NCBI RefSeq assembly: GCF_000987835.1 | Contig: NZ_CP011308.1 | Span: forward strand, 1,364,001-1,428,000 | DNA: 64,000 nucleotides | Direction: 5' to 3' | Origin: Sulfurovum lithotrophicum | GTDB taxonomy: Bacteria > Campylobacterota > Campylobacteria > Campylobacterales > Sulfurovaceae | Shown: positions 1 to 7,821 of the stretch, one piece after another | Numbering within the stretch: position 1 is the first letter of the stretch | Layout: each line of letters opens with the position of its first letter | Position numbers and translations under genes: made by a program | The notes under the pieces: generated by a model | What the model was told of the DNA's origin: nothing | Databases searched by the model: none | The model's input: only the letters and a program-made list of their open reading frames with translations

Positions 1-256
1 ATGCACGTCCTTCGAATGCTACATACCTGTTATACTGATATCCTGCCTGGAACATAACCGTTGTGGAGCTTATCTCTTCTTCGGTCTGGTCATCATTGAT
101 ATAGGCAGCACCCATACCGAGACCGATATAGAAGGCACCCTCATCTACAATAACCTGTACCGGTACCACTTCTTCCACAGGAGCGACATCGCCCCCAGCA
201 TAAGCCATTCCGCCCAGTGACAGAATGGCCACAAAAGAAAGAACACTTTTCTTCAT
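1..256 (-). CDS. Outer-membrane beta-barrel protein, N-terminal part (cut by window edge)
   Basis: Only the first 85 codons are in the window. The product starts MKKSVLSF, has a typical signal peptide ending near an AYA site at about residue 20, then a short acidic stretch followed by YIGLGMGAAY and later FQAGYQYNRYVAFEGRA. Alternating small and aromatic residues of this kind are usual for the first strands of OmpA-like or porin-family barrels. A GGGGA ribosome site lies just before the ATG. Nothing can be said about the missing C-terminus. The exact family is inferred from strand pattern, not from a specific motif. Confidence 0.7.
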   Translation of the reverse strand, partial: MKKSVLSFVAILSLGGMAYAGGDVAPVEEVVPVQVIVDEGAFYIGLGMGAAYINDDQTEEEISSTTVMFQAGYQYNRYVAFEGRA

Positions 257-642
257 CTTTTCCCCTTTTCAAACTTCTTAATTATTAGCAGACAATATAT
301 AAAATACTTAATCCACTTATAACAAGTATAGTGAAAAGATGTGCCAAAGGTGTGCCAAAATGAGTTTTTGTAGTTTTTTTGCAATATTTTTTAAATTTTA
401 ATACCATATACTGCTTATTTCACTTTCGAGAAATGAACGGTCCATACCTTTATAGTCATAAGAACTTTTTTAATTCTTACCTGATGCGAAGGAAAAAAGG
501 ATTTACCCAATTGAGATGGAGGTGAGTACCCAAAGAGAAGAAGTATACTACATAAAACTGATCATCAATAATGAAACTTTAAACTTAAAATAAGAAAGAA
601 AAAACATCAACCCAAAATCATGAAAATAAATGAAACAAGTAA
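257..642. other. AT-rich intergenic region between the barrel gene and pqiC
   Basis: No open reading frame with a credible ribosome site was seen here. It holds the promoter region of the barrel gene (about 325-360) and the downstream end of the Pqi operon, which runs in the same direction. No GC-rich hairpin followed by a T-run was recognised after pqiC. Confidence 0.6.
340..360 (-). promoter_or_regulatory. Candidate sigma-54 promoter for the outer-membrane protein gene
   Basis: Read on the minus strand, the sequence has TTGGCAC, then five bases, then TGGCA. The GG and GC dinucleotides are 12 bases apart, as required for the -24/-12 elements of sigma-54 promoters (consensus TGGCAC-N5-TTGC, one mismatch in the -12 element). 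Transcription would begin near 331 and leave a leader of about 75 bases. The same bases can be read as two TTTGGCACA-type direct repeats 11 bases apart next to a TATACT box at 325-330, so a regulator site in front of a sigma-70 promoter is the alternative. Confidence 0.4.
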
Positions 643-1206
643 TTAGAACAACTTGATACCAAGTGCCACCTGCTCTTCAAGCTGATCGAATGCTTTGTCC
701 ATAGCATCTACAATACTTGAAGCTTGGCTTCCCGAAGGTACGCTTGTACTGAAGAGTCTGGCCTTTCGTTTTCCTGTTCTCAGGTTTTCAAGCTGGATGG
801 AAGCATCAAGGTAAACCCTGTTGCCCTGCGCAATGAAACGTGAGAGCTGTACTTTGACTCTGATTTTCGGCTGGGAACCGACACCCCATGGATAGCCATA
901 GACTTCTGGCTGCTTGAACTTCTTCTGCAAATAGCTGATAAGCCTCTGTGTCAGCCCCTCATCGATATCTTCCGCCCAGCTTGCACCGCCCAGAAAAGAG
1001 ACCTGGCTGTTTGACTTGGCTACCGCTATCTCCCTTTTGAAGAGATATTTCGGCACAGTGACCTTCTCTACACCGATGACACCGTTGAAAGACTTATATG
1101 TCGTGGCGGGCTGTGGTGCCGTGGAGAGGATGTAGTAGCTGGAAGTACCGCAGCCTCCCAGAGTCAGCAGCAGTAACAGTGTTGAAATGGTCTTTGTTCT
1201 AAACAT
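643..1206 (-). CDS. pqiC: PqiC-like outer-membrane lipoprotein of the Pqi MCE system
   Basis: A 187-residue lipoprotein with a lipobox ending LGGC (Cys19), as expected for the ABC-transport auxiliary family (DUF330/PqiC). In the known Pqi system PqiC sits in the outer membrane and receives the PqiB tunnel that spans the periplasm for lipid transfer. The body has the mixed alpha/beta pattern of this family, including a VGVEKVTVPKYL stretch after the signal region. Its ATG overlaps the last base of the pqiB stop codon, so it is the final gene of the pqiA-pqiA-pqiB-pqiC operon. Confidence 0.85.
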   Translation of the reverse strand: MFRTKTISTLLLLLTLGGCGTSSYYILSTAPQPATTYKSFNGVIGVEKVTVPKYLFKREIAVAKSNSQVSFLGGASWAEDIDEGLTQRLISYLQKKFKQPEVYGYPWGVGSQPKIRVKVQLSRFIAQGNRVYLDASIQLENLRTGKRKARLFSTSVPSGSQASSIVDAMDKAFDQLEEQVALGIKLF

Positions 1207-2846
1207 TATTTATCTCCGAAAATGAGTGAATTTGGTTTACGGTTAAGCATCTTGAGGAACTCCTGCATCTCTCTGGAAGTTTGTGAAACAACCTTCAGTG
1301 TCTCTGTAAGCTGACGGCTGAGCAGAGAATTGCTCCCATAACCCTTGACGACCTTTTTCGTTGTCTTCAGCGTACGTGTTAATTCTTTAAGTGCCTTATC
1401 AATCTCATCTGGCATAGAAGCGAAAGTTTTCTTGCTGGTAAGTGCATTAAGGTTCTTCACTGTCTTTTTCAACTCTTCAAGTACTACATTGGCGTTGGCA
1501 ACCGGCTTCTCGCTCTCTTTAACCACCTTGTTCAGCGAAGCAACAAGTTCTTCGATGGGCAACCTGTTGATCTTGTCCATGATCTTCGAGAGTCCGGCCA
1601 TCATATCACCATTCACGGATCGCACGGTTGGGATAAGGGCATAGTTTCCTGTTTTTTCTATGCTTTTGTTCCCGTCGTTATCTGTAAAAAGAAGATTGAC
1701 ATAGAGCCTTCCCGTAATGGGGTCTATAGTGTCGATACGTGCGCGCAGCCCCTCCTCTACCGCATGATAGAGATTTGCTTTCCCTGTATCGTTCGCATCG
1801 GAAAGGTCGTCGAAAACGGAGGTGTCTATCTCGGTGAGCACCGTACCGTTCATTTTGTGCGTCTTTTTGTCGTAAGAGAGCGTAATTTCCGAAACAGTAC
1901 CGATCCTGAAACCGTCATACTTTACAGGTGAGCCTATTTTCAGACTGGCGATGGAATCTTCCGTATGAAGCAAGAAGAAGCCGATCTCTTTTTTTTCATG
2001 ACCCAGTTTTTTGGTATTGACAGAACTTCTGTTCTTGTGCAGGAGAAATGCAAATGTGTCCGGTACAGTACGGTTGGCATCCTTCCCTGTCGTAGAGAAC
2101 TCTATGGCTCCCTGAAGGAGATCCGTCACGGGAGCGACTGTCACATCGAGCGTACCGTTTGCCAGTTCGGCATCCAGCGTACTTCTTACCCAGAATTTCG
2201 AATCGGTATGCACATAGGACACATACGCCTTGTCGATGAAGACGATCACATCTACAAAAACATCATCAAGCCCCAGCATCACATATTCGACACGTCCTAC
2301 TTTGATGTTCTTCAGGTAGATCGGCGTGCCTGCTTTAACCGAACTCTCCCCCCGTGCTGTCCTCAGCACGAAATACTCACCGTTCCTGTCACTCCGGTAG
2401 GCATGTTCAAGTCCGACGAACGTTGTTTTCAACGCACCTCCTTTTTGGGAAGCCAGACCGATATAGTTACCGGAAACGATCGTCTCGAGTCCTGATATAC
2501 CGGAAAAACCGAGTTCAGGTTTAACGATCCAGAATTTGGCATCTTCATTCAGATAGGGCTCGGCCACCTTGTCTATGCGGGCGATCACAGCAACCCCTTC
2601 TCCATTCTCTTGCAGTGTGATCTTCGTGACCGTACCTACTGGCACATCCTTGTACCGTATCTGGCTTTGGCCTGCTTTAAGCCCTTCATTGTTGGGAAAG
2701 ATGATTTTGATCTCCGGCCCCAGCTCAGAGTAGTACTGGTATGCCAGCCATCCTGCGATAATGAGCGCAATGAAAGGAACGATCCAGATAGAGGTGAAAA
2801 AATTAAACTTGGTAGACTCCTCTACCTGCGGTAACTGTTCTGACAT
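1206..2846 (-). CDS. pqiB: PqiB-like periplasmic MCE protein with three MCE domains
   Basis: At 546 residues this has the length usual for PqiB. One membrane helix (about residues 17-38) anchors it in the inner membrane. Three MCE domains follow, near 45-115, 158-225 and 288-390, each with a G-Y/F-x(n)-VGxV core such as RYKDVPVGTV, LKNIKVGRV and YDGFRIGTV. The C-terminal 120 residues are heptad-rich and helical, fitting the long coiled coil that forms the PqiB needle. The ATG follows directly after the stop codon of the upstream pqiA gene. Known family role: a hexameric tunnel for lipid movement between inner and outer membranes. Confidence 0.92.
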   Translation of the reverse strand: MSEQLPQVEESTKFNFFTSIWIVPFIALIIAGWLAYQYYSELGPEIKIIFPNNEGLKAGQSQIRYKDVPVGTVTKITLQENGEGVAVIARIDKVAEPYLNEDAKFWIVKPELGFSGISGLETIVSGNYIGLASQKGGALKTTFVGLEHAYRSDRNGEYFVLRTARGESSVKAGTPIYLKNIKVGRVEYVMLGLDDVFVDVIVFIDKAYVSYVHTDSKFWVRSTLDAELANGTLDVTVAPVTDLLQGAIEFSTTGKDANRTVPDTFAFLLHKNRSSVNTKKLGHEKKEIGFFLLHTEDSIASLKIGSPVKYDGFRIGTVSEITLSYDKKTHKMNGTVLTEIDTSVFDDLSDANDTGKANLYHAVEEGLRARIDTIDPITGRLYVNLLFTDNDGNKSIEKTGNYALIPTVRSVNGDMMAGLSKIMDKINRLPIEELVASLNKVVKESEKPVANANVVLEELKKTVKNLNALTSKKTFASMPDEIDKALKELTRTLKTTKKVVKGYGSNSLLSRQLTETLKVVSQTSREMQEFLKMLNRKPNSLIFGDK

Positions 2847-3473
2847 CTATTTCTTCTCCCTCATGGTATGTAGTGTTTTATTATCCTGGATCAGGCTTTC
2901 ATCGAAGGCATGTGCTGCCAGCAGAGTAAAAAATACTGAAAGTGCAAAGGCGGTAGCAGCCGTTCCCGCAATGATCTCTATGTTCGCAAGGTGGATCAGT
3001 GCCATCAGTATCGCCACGACGAAAACATCTATCATCGACCAGGGACCGATCGCCTCTGTCATAAAATAAAGTTTATGCTTATTCACTTTGCTGTCTTTTC
3101 CTATGGGGTATTTTACACTAATTAAGAGATAAATCAAGACAAGAAACTTCACAATGGGTATCATAATGGAAGCAAAGAAGATGATTGCGGCTATGGGGTA
3201 AGAGCCATGCTCCCACAAAAGGATGACCCCACCGATGATCGTACTGCCCTCCTGATTGCCAAACTGCGAAGTGATCAGCATGGGGTAGAGGTTTGCCGGA
3301 ATATAGGCGATCATCGCCGTAATAAGATAAGCCCAGCTCTTCTCCGTTTTGTAGCGTCTGTGCCTATAAATGTGGGAACCGCAGCGCCTGCAGATGTTTC
3401 TTTCTCCCTTCTTGATATTGACCGCTTCACAGGTCGGACAGCGTAGCAGATCCTCCTCTTTGACCTCCATCAT
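2847..3473 (-). CDS. pqiA: PqiA-domain inner-membrane protein, second half-unit
   Basis: A 208-residue membrane protein with a zinc ribbon at the N-terminus (RCPTCEAVN, then CRRCGSHIY) followed by about four membrane helices including WAYLITAMIAYIPANLYPM, typical of one PqiA domain. E. coli PqiA joins two such domains in one chain; here they are separate genes. The start overlaps the stop of the previous gene as ATGA, with GGGGAA as ribosome site, so translation is probably coupled. Expected to act with PqiB as the inner-membrane component of the lipid-transfer system. Confidence 0.9.
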   Translation of the reverse strand: MMEVKEEDLLRCPTCEAVNIKKGERNICRRCGSHIYRHRRYKTEKSWAYLITAMIAYIPANLYPMLITSQFGNQEGSTIIGGVILLWEHGSYPIAAIIFFASIMIPIVKFLVLIYLLISVKYPIGKDSKVNKHKLYFMTEAIGPWSMIDVFVVAILMALIHLANIEIIAGTAATAFALSVFFTLLAAHAFDESLIQDNKTLHTMREKK

Positions 3474-4126
3474 AACGTATTCCCCATTGAATTCTCTTTC
3501 AAAAAGACTCTTTTACGCAACATCCATATTTCGGCAATATGGATACTCCGTGTAATATAAATATCGAGCAGGACAAAGACGATCAGCGCCCAGAAAGCGA
3601 TCCCCATATGTATCTGTGCATACCCGATCAGTTTGACCAGTGCTACCAGAATACTCACAAGAAAGATATCGCTCATACTCCAGGGTTTCAGATGAGAGAG
3701 CAGTACCAGCAGCTCTTTGCTCAACTGTTCGCCTATGCCCAGCTTTAACAAGAGGAACACAAGCAGATAAAGCACAAAGATCATTACAGGAAAAATGAAG
3801 ATCAAAAAAACACACAGCATCCCTACAATGAAAAAGCCGTTATCGAACAGGCTCATGATCGTCTTGGGGATCGTAATGAACTGTTCGCTTCCAAGCAGTT
3901 CTATCTTGACCAGGGGGAAGAAGTTGGCGACGAAAAAGAAGATGAGTGCCGTGATACTCAGAGCCAGTCCATGTTCTGCCAGACGGCTGTCATAGCGGTA
4001 CATAACACTGCCGCATTCCGAACAGCAGGCTTTAGAACCGTCTTTAATAGGGACTTCCCGATGAAGCGTATGACACTGTGGACAGAGGACAAGTTCGTCA
4101 AGAGCATCTTCATTTTCAATTTTCAT
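3470..4126 (-). CDS. pqiA: PqiA-domain inner-membrane protein, first half-unit
   Basis: A 218-residue protein when started at the ATG giving MKIENEDALDELVLCPQC. It carries a CPQC...CSECG zinc ribbon (about residues 14-40) and four predicted membrane helices, as in a single PqiA domain. An in-frame start 36 bases upstream exists (residues MVLEMSLAIIIT before MKIEN), but the longer form would put a hydrophobic tail before the zinc ribbon, which PqiA proteins lack. No Shine-Dalgarno precedes either start, and a TATAAT box lies seven bases before the chosen one, so the mRNA may be leaderless. First gene of the operon. Confidence 0.85.
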   Translation of the reverse strand: MKIENEDALDELVLCPQCHTLHREVPIKDGSKACCSECGSVMYRYDSRLAEHGLALSITALIFFFVANFFPLVKIELLGSEQFITIPKTIMSLFDNGFFIVGMLCVFLIFIFPVMIFVLYLLVFLLLKLGIGEQLSKELLVLLSHLKPWSMSDIFLVSILVALVKLIGYAQIHMGIAFWALIVFVLLDIYITRSIHIAEIWMLRKRVFLKENSMGNTL

Positions 4127-4129
4127 GGT

Positions 4130-4139
4130 TATAATTATA
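4130..4139. promoter_or_regulatory. Overlapping divergent -10 boxes for pqiA and the lipid-kinase gene
   Basis: The ten bases TATAATTATA read TATAAT on both strands: 4130-4135 on plus and 4139-4134 on minus. The minus box ends seven bases before the pqiA ATG at 4126, which would place the transcript start on or next to the start codon. The plus box would give a leader of about 60 bases for the lipid-kinase gene at 4201. Confidence 0.5.
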
Positions 4140-4200
4140 GCCAACGACATCTCTAATACCATTAAAAGAATGATTTATGCCAGCAAATACAAAGGGAACG

Positions 4201-4884
4201 ATGAAGATACTCTCCATAGGAAAAACGCTTTCACATGAAGATCTCGCTATCACCTCTGTTTCCTCATCTTCTCTTCCTGAAATTCACAATATCCAAACCT
4301 ATGACTATGTCATTATCAATGGCGGTGACGGGACCATCAGGCGTGTTCTTAACCAGCTTCACAACCTCAGCAGGATGCCAACCTTTATTCTCAATCCCAC
4401 GGGTTCATTCAACGTCGTAGCCAAGATACACCGTGCACCAAAGATAGGTTCCGTCCTCGACAGCCTTGCAAAAGGTGAAAGACCCAAAACCCAAAAACAC
4501 CACCTTTTTAAAATGAATGACGAGCTTTTCCTCTTTTCTGCCGGGAATATGGGAGACCTTCAACACATCTTTCTCTCGGAAACTCTTCGTTTCGGGTGGC
4601 TCAAACATGGCATAGCCAAATACATCCTTGCTGTAATCTTCCTCTTTCCCGTACATGTCATCATGACACCTTTTATGCTGATGAGCAGTACACGGTTCTT
4701 CATCTTCACGCCCCTGCGTTTCATCAAAAAGTTCGGAAGTTTCTACGGTGAGGTCCATGAGGTCGACCTCGACCTCGACAACGACTACAATATGATAGAA
4801 CTCGACGGGGACATCGTCAATGTCAAAGGGCGGCATCTGCGCATCAGACAGGCAGGGAATGTACGGGTGGTGACGAAACAGTGA
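4201..4884 (+). CDS. Diacylglycerol kinase catalytic domain protein (lipid kinase-like)
   Basis: A 227-residue protein with the DAGK signature NGGDGTIRRVL near residue 40 and PTGSFNVVAK near 65, the nucleotide-binding parts of the DAGK/YegS fold. It is shorter than typical YegS-type kinases (about 300), and residues 142-165 form a hydrophobic stretch, so it may attach to the membrane. An upstream ATG at 4177 exists, but AAGGGA sits six bases before the ATG at 4201, so that start is preferred. The stop overlaps the GTG of the GH20 gene by four bases, so the two are co-translated. The lipid substrate cannot be read from sequence. Confidence 0.75.
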   Translation: MKILSIGKTLSHEDLAITSVSSSSLPEIHNIQTYDYVIINGGDGTIRRVLNQLHNLSRMPTFILNPTGSFNVVAKIHRAPKIGSVLDSLAKGERPKTQKHHLFKMNDELFLFSAGNMGDLQHIFLSETLRFGWLKHGIAKYILAVIFLFPVHVIMTPFMLMSSTRFFIFTPLRFIKKFGSFYGEVHEVDLDLDNDYNMIELDGDIVNVKGRHLRIRQAGNVRVVTKQ

Positions 4885-6509
4885 ACACCCCGCTAAAACA
4901 ATTCACACGATACCCCCTGACTTTATGGGTATTCATAATCATACCCTTCTTTCTTTTTGCCGGGAACGACATTGATGTCATCATCCCCAAACCACAGAAG
5001 CTCATCAAAAGCAGCGGTACATTCCAACTGAACAGAGAGACCCGTTACCTCTCCAACACAGTATTTGCAAACAATGCCATCAGCTACCTGCAAGATCATC
5101 TGAAACGGAATTCGGGGTATACACTGCAAAAAGCCCGTCGTGGTTCGAAAAACACCATCCGCTTTCGCTATGATTCACAAAAGATCAAAAAGGCCGAAGC
5201 CTACAGACTAAGAATAGACAAAGAGCAGGTCAGTATCGAAGCAAGGGACAAAGCCGGTTTTTTCTATGCAGTCATCAGTATGATGCAGCTGATCAATCCG
5301 GCTATATGGCGTAATGCAAACGGCAAAAAGATCAGGCAGTGGCAAATCCCCTCCTGTACTATCAAGGACTACCCTCGTTACAGATGGCGAGGGATGATGC
5401 TCGATGTCTCGCGTAACTTCTTCTCCAAAACCTATGTCAAAAAATTCATTGACCGTATGGCACAGCAGAAACTCAACCGCTTCCACTGGCATCTGACCGA
5501 TGACGAGGGGTGGCGTATCGAGATAAAAAAGTATCCGCTGCTCACGAAGGTAGGTGCAAAACGCGGACCGGGGACCAAACTGCCCTTCTCCACTTTTCCA
5601 GCCATGCGCGGGCCTAAGAACAGGATACAGTCAGGGCATTACACCCAAAATGACATCAGAGAGATCGTTACCTATGCCAGAGCCCGTTCTATCGAGATAC
5701 TGCCGGAGATAGACATGCCCGGCCACAGCAAAGCGGCCATCGCAGCCTATCCCAAACTATTACAGGACCCCAAAGACAAAAGCCGTTACCTCTCCGTACA
5801 GAGGGTTAGCAACAATACGATCAACCCTGGAATGGAAAGCACCTACATCTTTCTGGACAATGTTATTGCCGAGGTCAGCAGGCTCTTCCCCTTCGGATAC
5901 ATCCATCTGGGGGGTGACGAAGTTCCAAAAGGAGCATGGAGCAGATCTCCTGCCGTAAAGAAGTTGATGAAGAAAAAAAAGTTAAAAAGTACTAGAGAGG
6001 TACAGAACTATTTCTTTACTCAAATGGACAGTATACTTGCCAAACACGGTAAAAAGATGATCGCATGGCAGGAGGTTCTTTCAGAAAAACCAGAACTGAG
6101 ACAGGATGATATCTTCATGGCATGGAAAAGCCCCAAATCAGGCTATAGGGCCATAAAGAAAAAACGTAATGTCATCATGGCACCGGTACAGTACCTCTAT
6201 TTCGACCAGCAGTACATACGGAACAGAAAAGAACCGGGGCATACCTGGTCCACCCCTGTCAGCACCCAAAAAGCATACAGTTTCAAGCCCGGAAGCTCCC
6301 GCTATCTCAAAGGTATACAGGCCTGTCTGTGGTCGGAAACACTGCTTAATGAAAAGATAGCCGACTACCTGGCATGGCCAAGGAGCTTCGCTCTCTCGGA
6401 AGTGGCATGGACGGAACAGAAGAGGCGGAATTGGAAAGACTTTCGGAAACGTGTTAAAAATAGAGGCCTTAAGAGGTTACAGATCCAGAATATCCATTAC
6501 AGACCATAA
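4881..6509 (+). CDS. Glycoside hydrolase family 20 beta-N-acetylhexosaminidase
   Basis: A 542-residue exported enzyme: hydrophobic N-terminal segment (about 12-28), a GH20b-like domain (35-145) and the GH20 barrel (150-510). The catalytic Asp-Glu pair is in HLGGDEVPKGAW near residue 342, and HWHLTDDEGWRIEIK matches the conserved substrate-binding strand. It releases terminal GlcNAc or GalNAc residues. It starts with GTG overlapping the previous stop. The convergent neighbour is a NamZ-type muramidase, so a role in breaking down peptidoglycan sugars is plausible, though chitin-derived substrates cannot be excluded. Confidence 0.9.
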   Translation: MNTPLKQFTRYPLTLWVFIIIPFFLFAGNDIDVIIPKPQKLIKSSGTFQLNRETRYLSNTVFANNAISYLQDHLKRNSGYTLQKARRGSKNTIRFRYDSQKIKKAEAYRLRIDKEQVSIEARDKAGFFYAVISMMQLINPAIWRNANGKKIRQWQIPSCTIKDYPRYRWRGMMLDVSRNFFSKTYVKKFIDRMAQQKLNRFHWHLTDDEGWRIEIKKYPLLTKVGAKRGPGTKLPFSTFPAMRGPKNRIQSGHYTQNDIREIVTYARARSIEILPEIDMPGHSKAAIAAYPKLLQDPKDKSRYLSVQRVSNNTINPGMESTYIFLDNVIAEVSRLFPFGYIHLGGDEVPKGAWSRSPAVKKLMKKKKLKSTREVQNYFFTQMDSILAKHGKKMIAWQEVLSEKPELRQDDIFMAWKSPKSGYRAIKKKRNVIMAPVQYLYFDQQYIRNRKEPGHTWSTPVSTQKAYSFKPGSSRYLKGIQACLWSETLLNEKIADYLAWPRSFALSEVAWTEQKRRNWKDFRKRVKNRGLKRLQIQNIHYRP

Positions 6510-6518
6510 TACAATCTC

Positions 6519-6549
6519 TCGCGTAGGGTGTCCGTGTCCCCACGGCACC
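6519..6549. repeat. REP-like palindrome, degenerate copy (inverted orientation)
   Basis: The stretch begins TCGCGTAGGGTG and ends CACGGCACC. It can fold as GGTG-x-CCGTG against CACGGCACC with one bulge. It is the reverse complement, with changes, of the element at 6593-6622. The two face each other with about 45 bases between them, like a pair of bacterial interspersed repeats, between convergent genes. Confidence 0.6.
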
Positions 6550-6592
6550 AGAAATCAATCATAAAAAAATGTTGTTTATGCATGGCTTAATC

Positions 6593-6622
6593 GGTGCTGT
6601 CAGGGGACAGCACCCTACGCGA
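6593..6622. repeat. REP-like palindrome, intact copy
   Basis: GGTGCTGTC, loop AGGG, GACAGCACC, then CTACGCGA: a perfect nine-base-pair stem. The same unit, differing only in the first loop base, is found at 27815-27844 inside the cca gene. Its place between two convergent genes would let it act as a bidirectional transcription end, though no T-run follows. Confidence 0.75.
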
Positions 6623-6633
6623 TCCCAATCATA

Positions 6634-7809
6634 TTACGGATAGAGAAGATATTTTGTACGTATCTTTCTGAACTTCCTAAGATCTTTCCCCCAGCTTTTT
6701 CGTATCGATGCCTCGGAAGCTCCGGAAATGATCTGTTTTCGTAACTGATCCGTTCCTGCCAGCCTGTTGAAAAAACTGTTCCCGAGGAAAAAATGCTTTT
6801 TGTCGGAGTAATTGACATAGGCATCCCTCAGATAAGAGAGGTTCAGCTGCTTTCTACGACGTTCTTTTTCAATATCTACTCTGCTTAGATCAATCCCGTA
6901 ACACCGTTTTCCTTTGTATTTTGGATATCTGGCCCCCGGTCTCGACTTTGGAATAAAAGAGAACTTTTTAACCCTGTATTTTGGTGCACCGTAGAGCTGG
7001 AAAGGCTTGGCAGTACCTCTTCCTGCTGAAATGACTGTCCCCTCAAAAAAAGCCAGTGACGGATACAGCATAATTGCCCTGTCATTTGGCAAATTGGGAG
7101 AAGGCTTGACCGGCAGGGAATAGAAAGAATCATGCGTATAGTTTTTCAGTGGTATGACAGTCAGCTTCGCCTGTACACCATGCTTCAGCCATCTTTCCCC
7201 ATTGAGCATTTTGGCATACTCCCCGATGGTCATACCGTACACGACCGGTACGGGGTCAAGACCGACAAAGCTGCGATACCGCTTCTTCAGTACCGGGCCG
7301 TCTACATAATGCCCGTTGGGGTTGGGTCTGTCCAGGACCATGACCGGAATGCGCTGCTCTGCTCCCGCTTCCATGACATAATGCAGGGTTGAGAGGTATG
7401 TGTAGAACCGTACACCCGCATCCTGGATATCGAAGAGGATCAGATCGATCCCTTTCAAGTCCTTTTTTGTAGGCTTTTTATGTTTGCCATACAAAGAGAT
7501 GATGGGGAGACCGGTCCTGGGGTCACGGCTGTTCCCGAGATGCGCACCTGCATCTGCCGTTCCGCGAAAACCATGCTCCGGCGCAAAGATCTTTTTGATT
7601 TTAATGCCGTGTTTCAACAAATAATCCACTAGATGTATTCTGCCGATCAGAGAGGCGTGGTTGACCACCAGTGCGATGCTCTTCCCTTTTAAAAGCGGCA
7701 GATACAATTCGGGACGCTCAGCCGCCGGTGTGATCTTCCCTGCAAAAAGTACAGCTGAAAAAAGGAGGTATATCCCCATAATCTGTACAGTTTTTTTTAC
7801 AATACCCAT
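6634..7809 (-). CDS. namZ: NamZ-like exo-beta-N-acetylmuramidase (DUF1343 family)
   Basis: A 391-residue exported protein with a signal peptide ending near AVLFAGK. It has the DUF1343/GH171 features: GKSIALVVNHAS near the start, APEHGFRG near residue 85, DIQDAGVRFYTYL near 130 and LDRPNPNG near 160. Family members such as Bacillus NamZ (YbbC) release terminal MurNAc from peptidoglycan fragments. ATG 7809 is used; GTG 7815 is possible because AGGA lies four bases before it. It starts 12 bases after the helicase gene stop, so it may be the last gene of a three-gene unit. It converges on the GH20 gene. Confidence 0.82.
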   Translation of the reverse strand: MGIVKKTVQIMGIYLLFSAVLFAGKITPAAERPELYLPLLKGKSIALVVNHASLIGRIHLVDYLLKHGIKIKKIFAPEHGFRGTADAGAHLGNSRDPRTGLPIISLYGKHKKPTKKDLKGIDLILFDIQDAGVRFYTYLSTLHYVMEAGAEQRIPVMVLDRPNPNGHYVDGPVLKKRYRSFVGLDPVPVVYGMTIGEYAKMLNGERWLKHGVQAKLTVIPLKNYTHDSFYSLPVKPSPNLPNDRAIMLYPSLAFFEGTVISAGRGTAKPFQLYGAPKYRVKKFSFIPKSRPGARYPKYKGKRCYGIDLSRVDIEKERRRKQLNLSYLRDAYVNYSDKKHFFLGNSFFNRLAGTDQLRKQIISGASEASIRKSWGKDLRKFRKIRTKYLLYP

Positions 7810-7821
7810 GATCACACTGTC

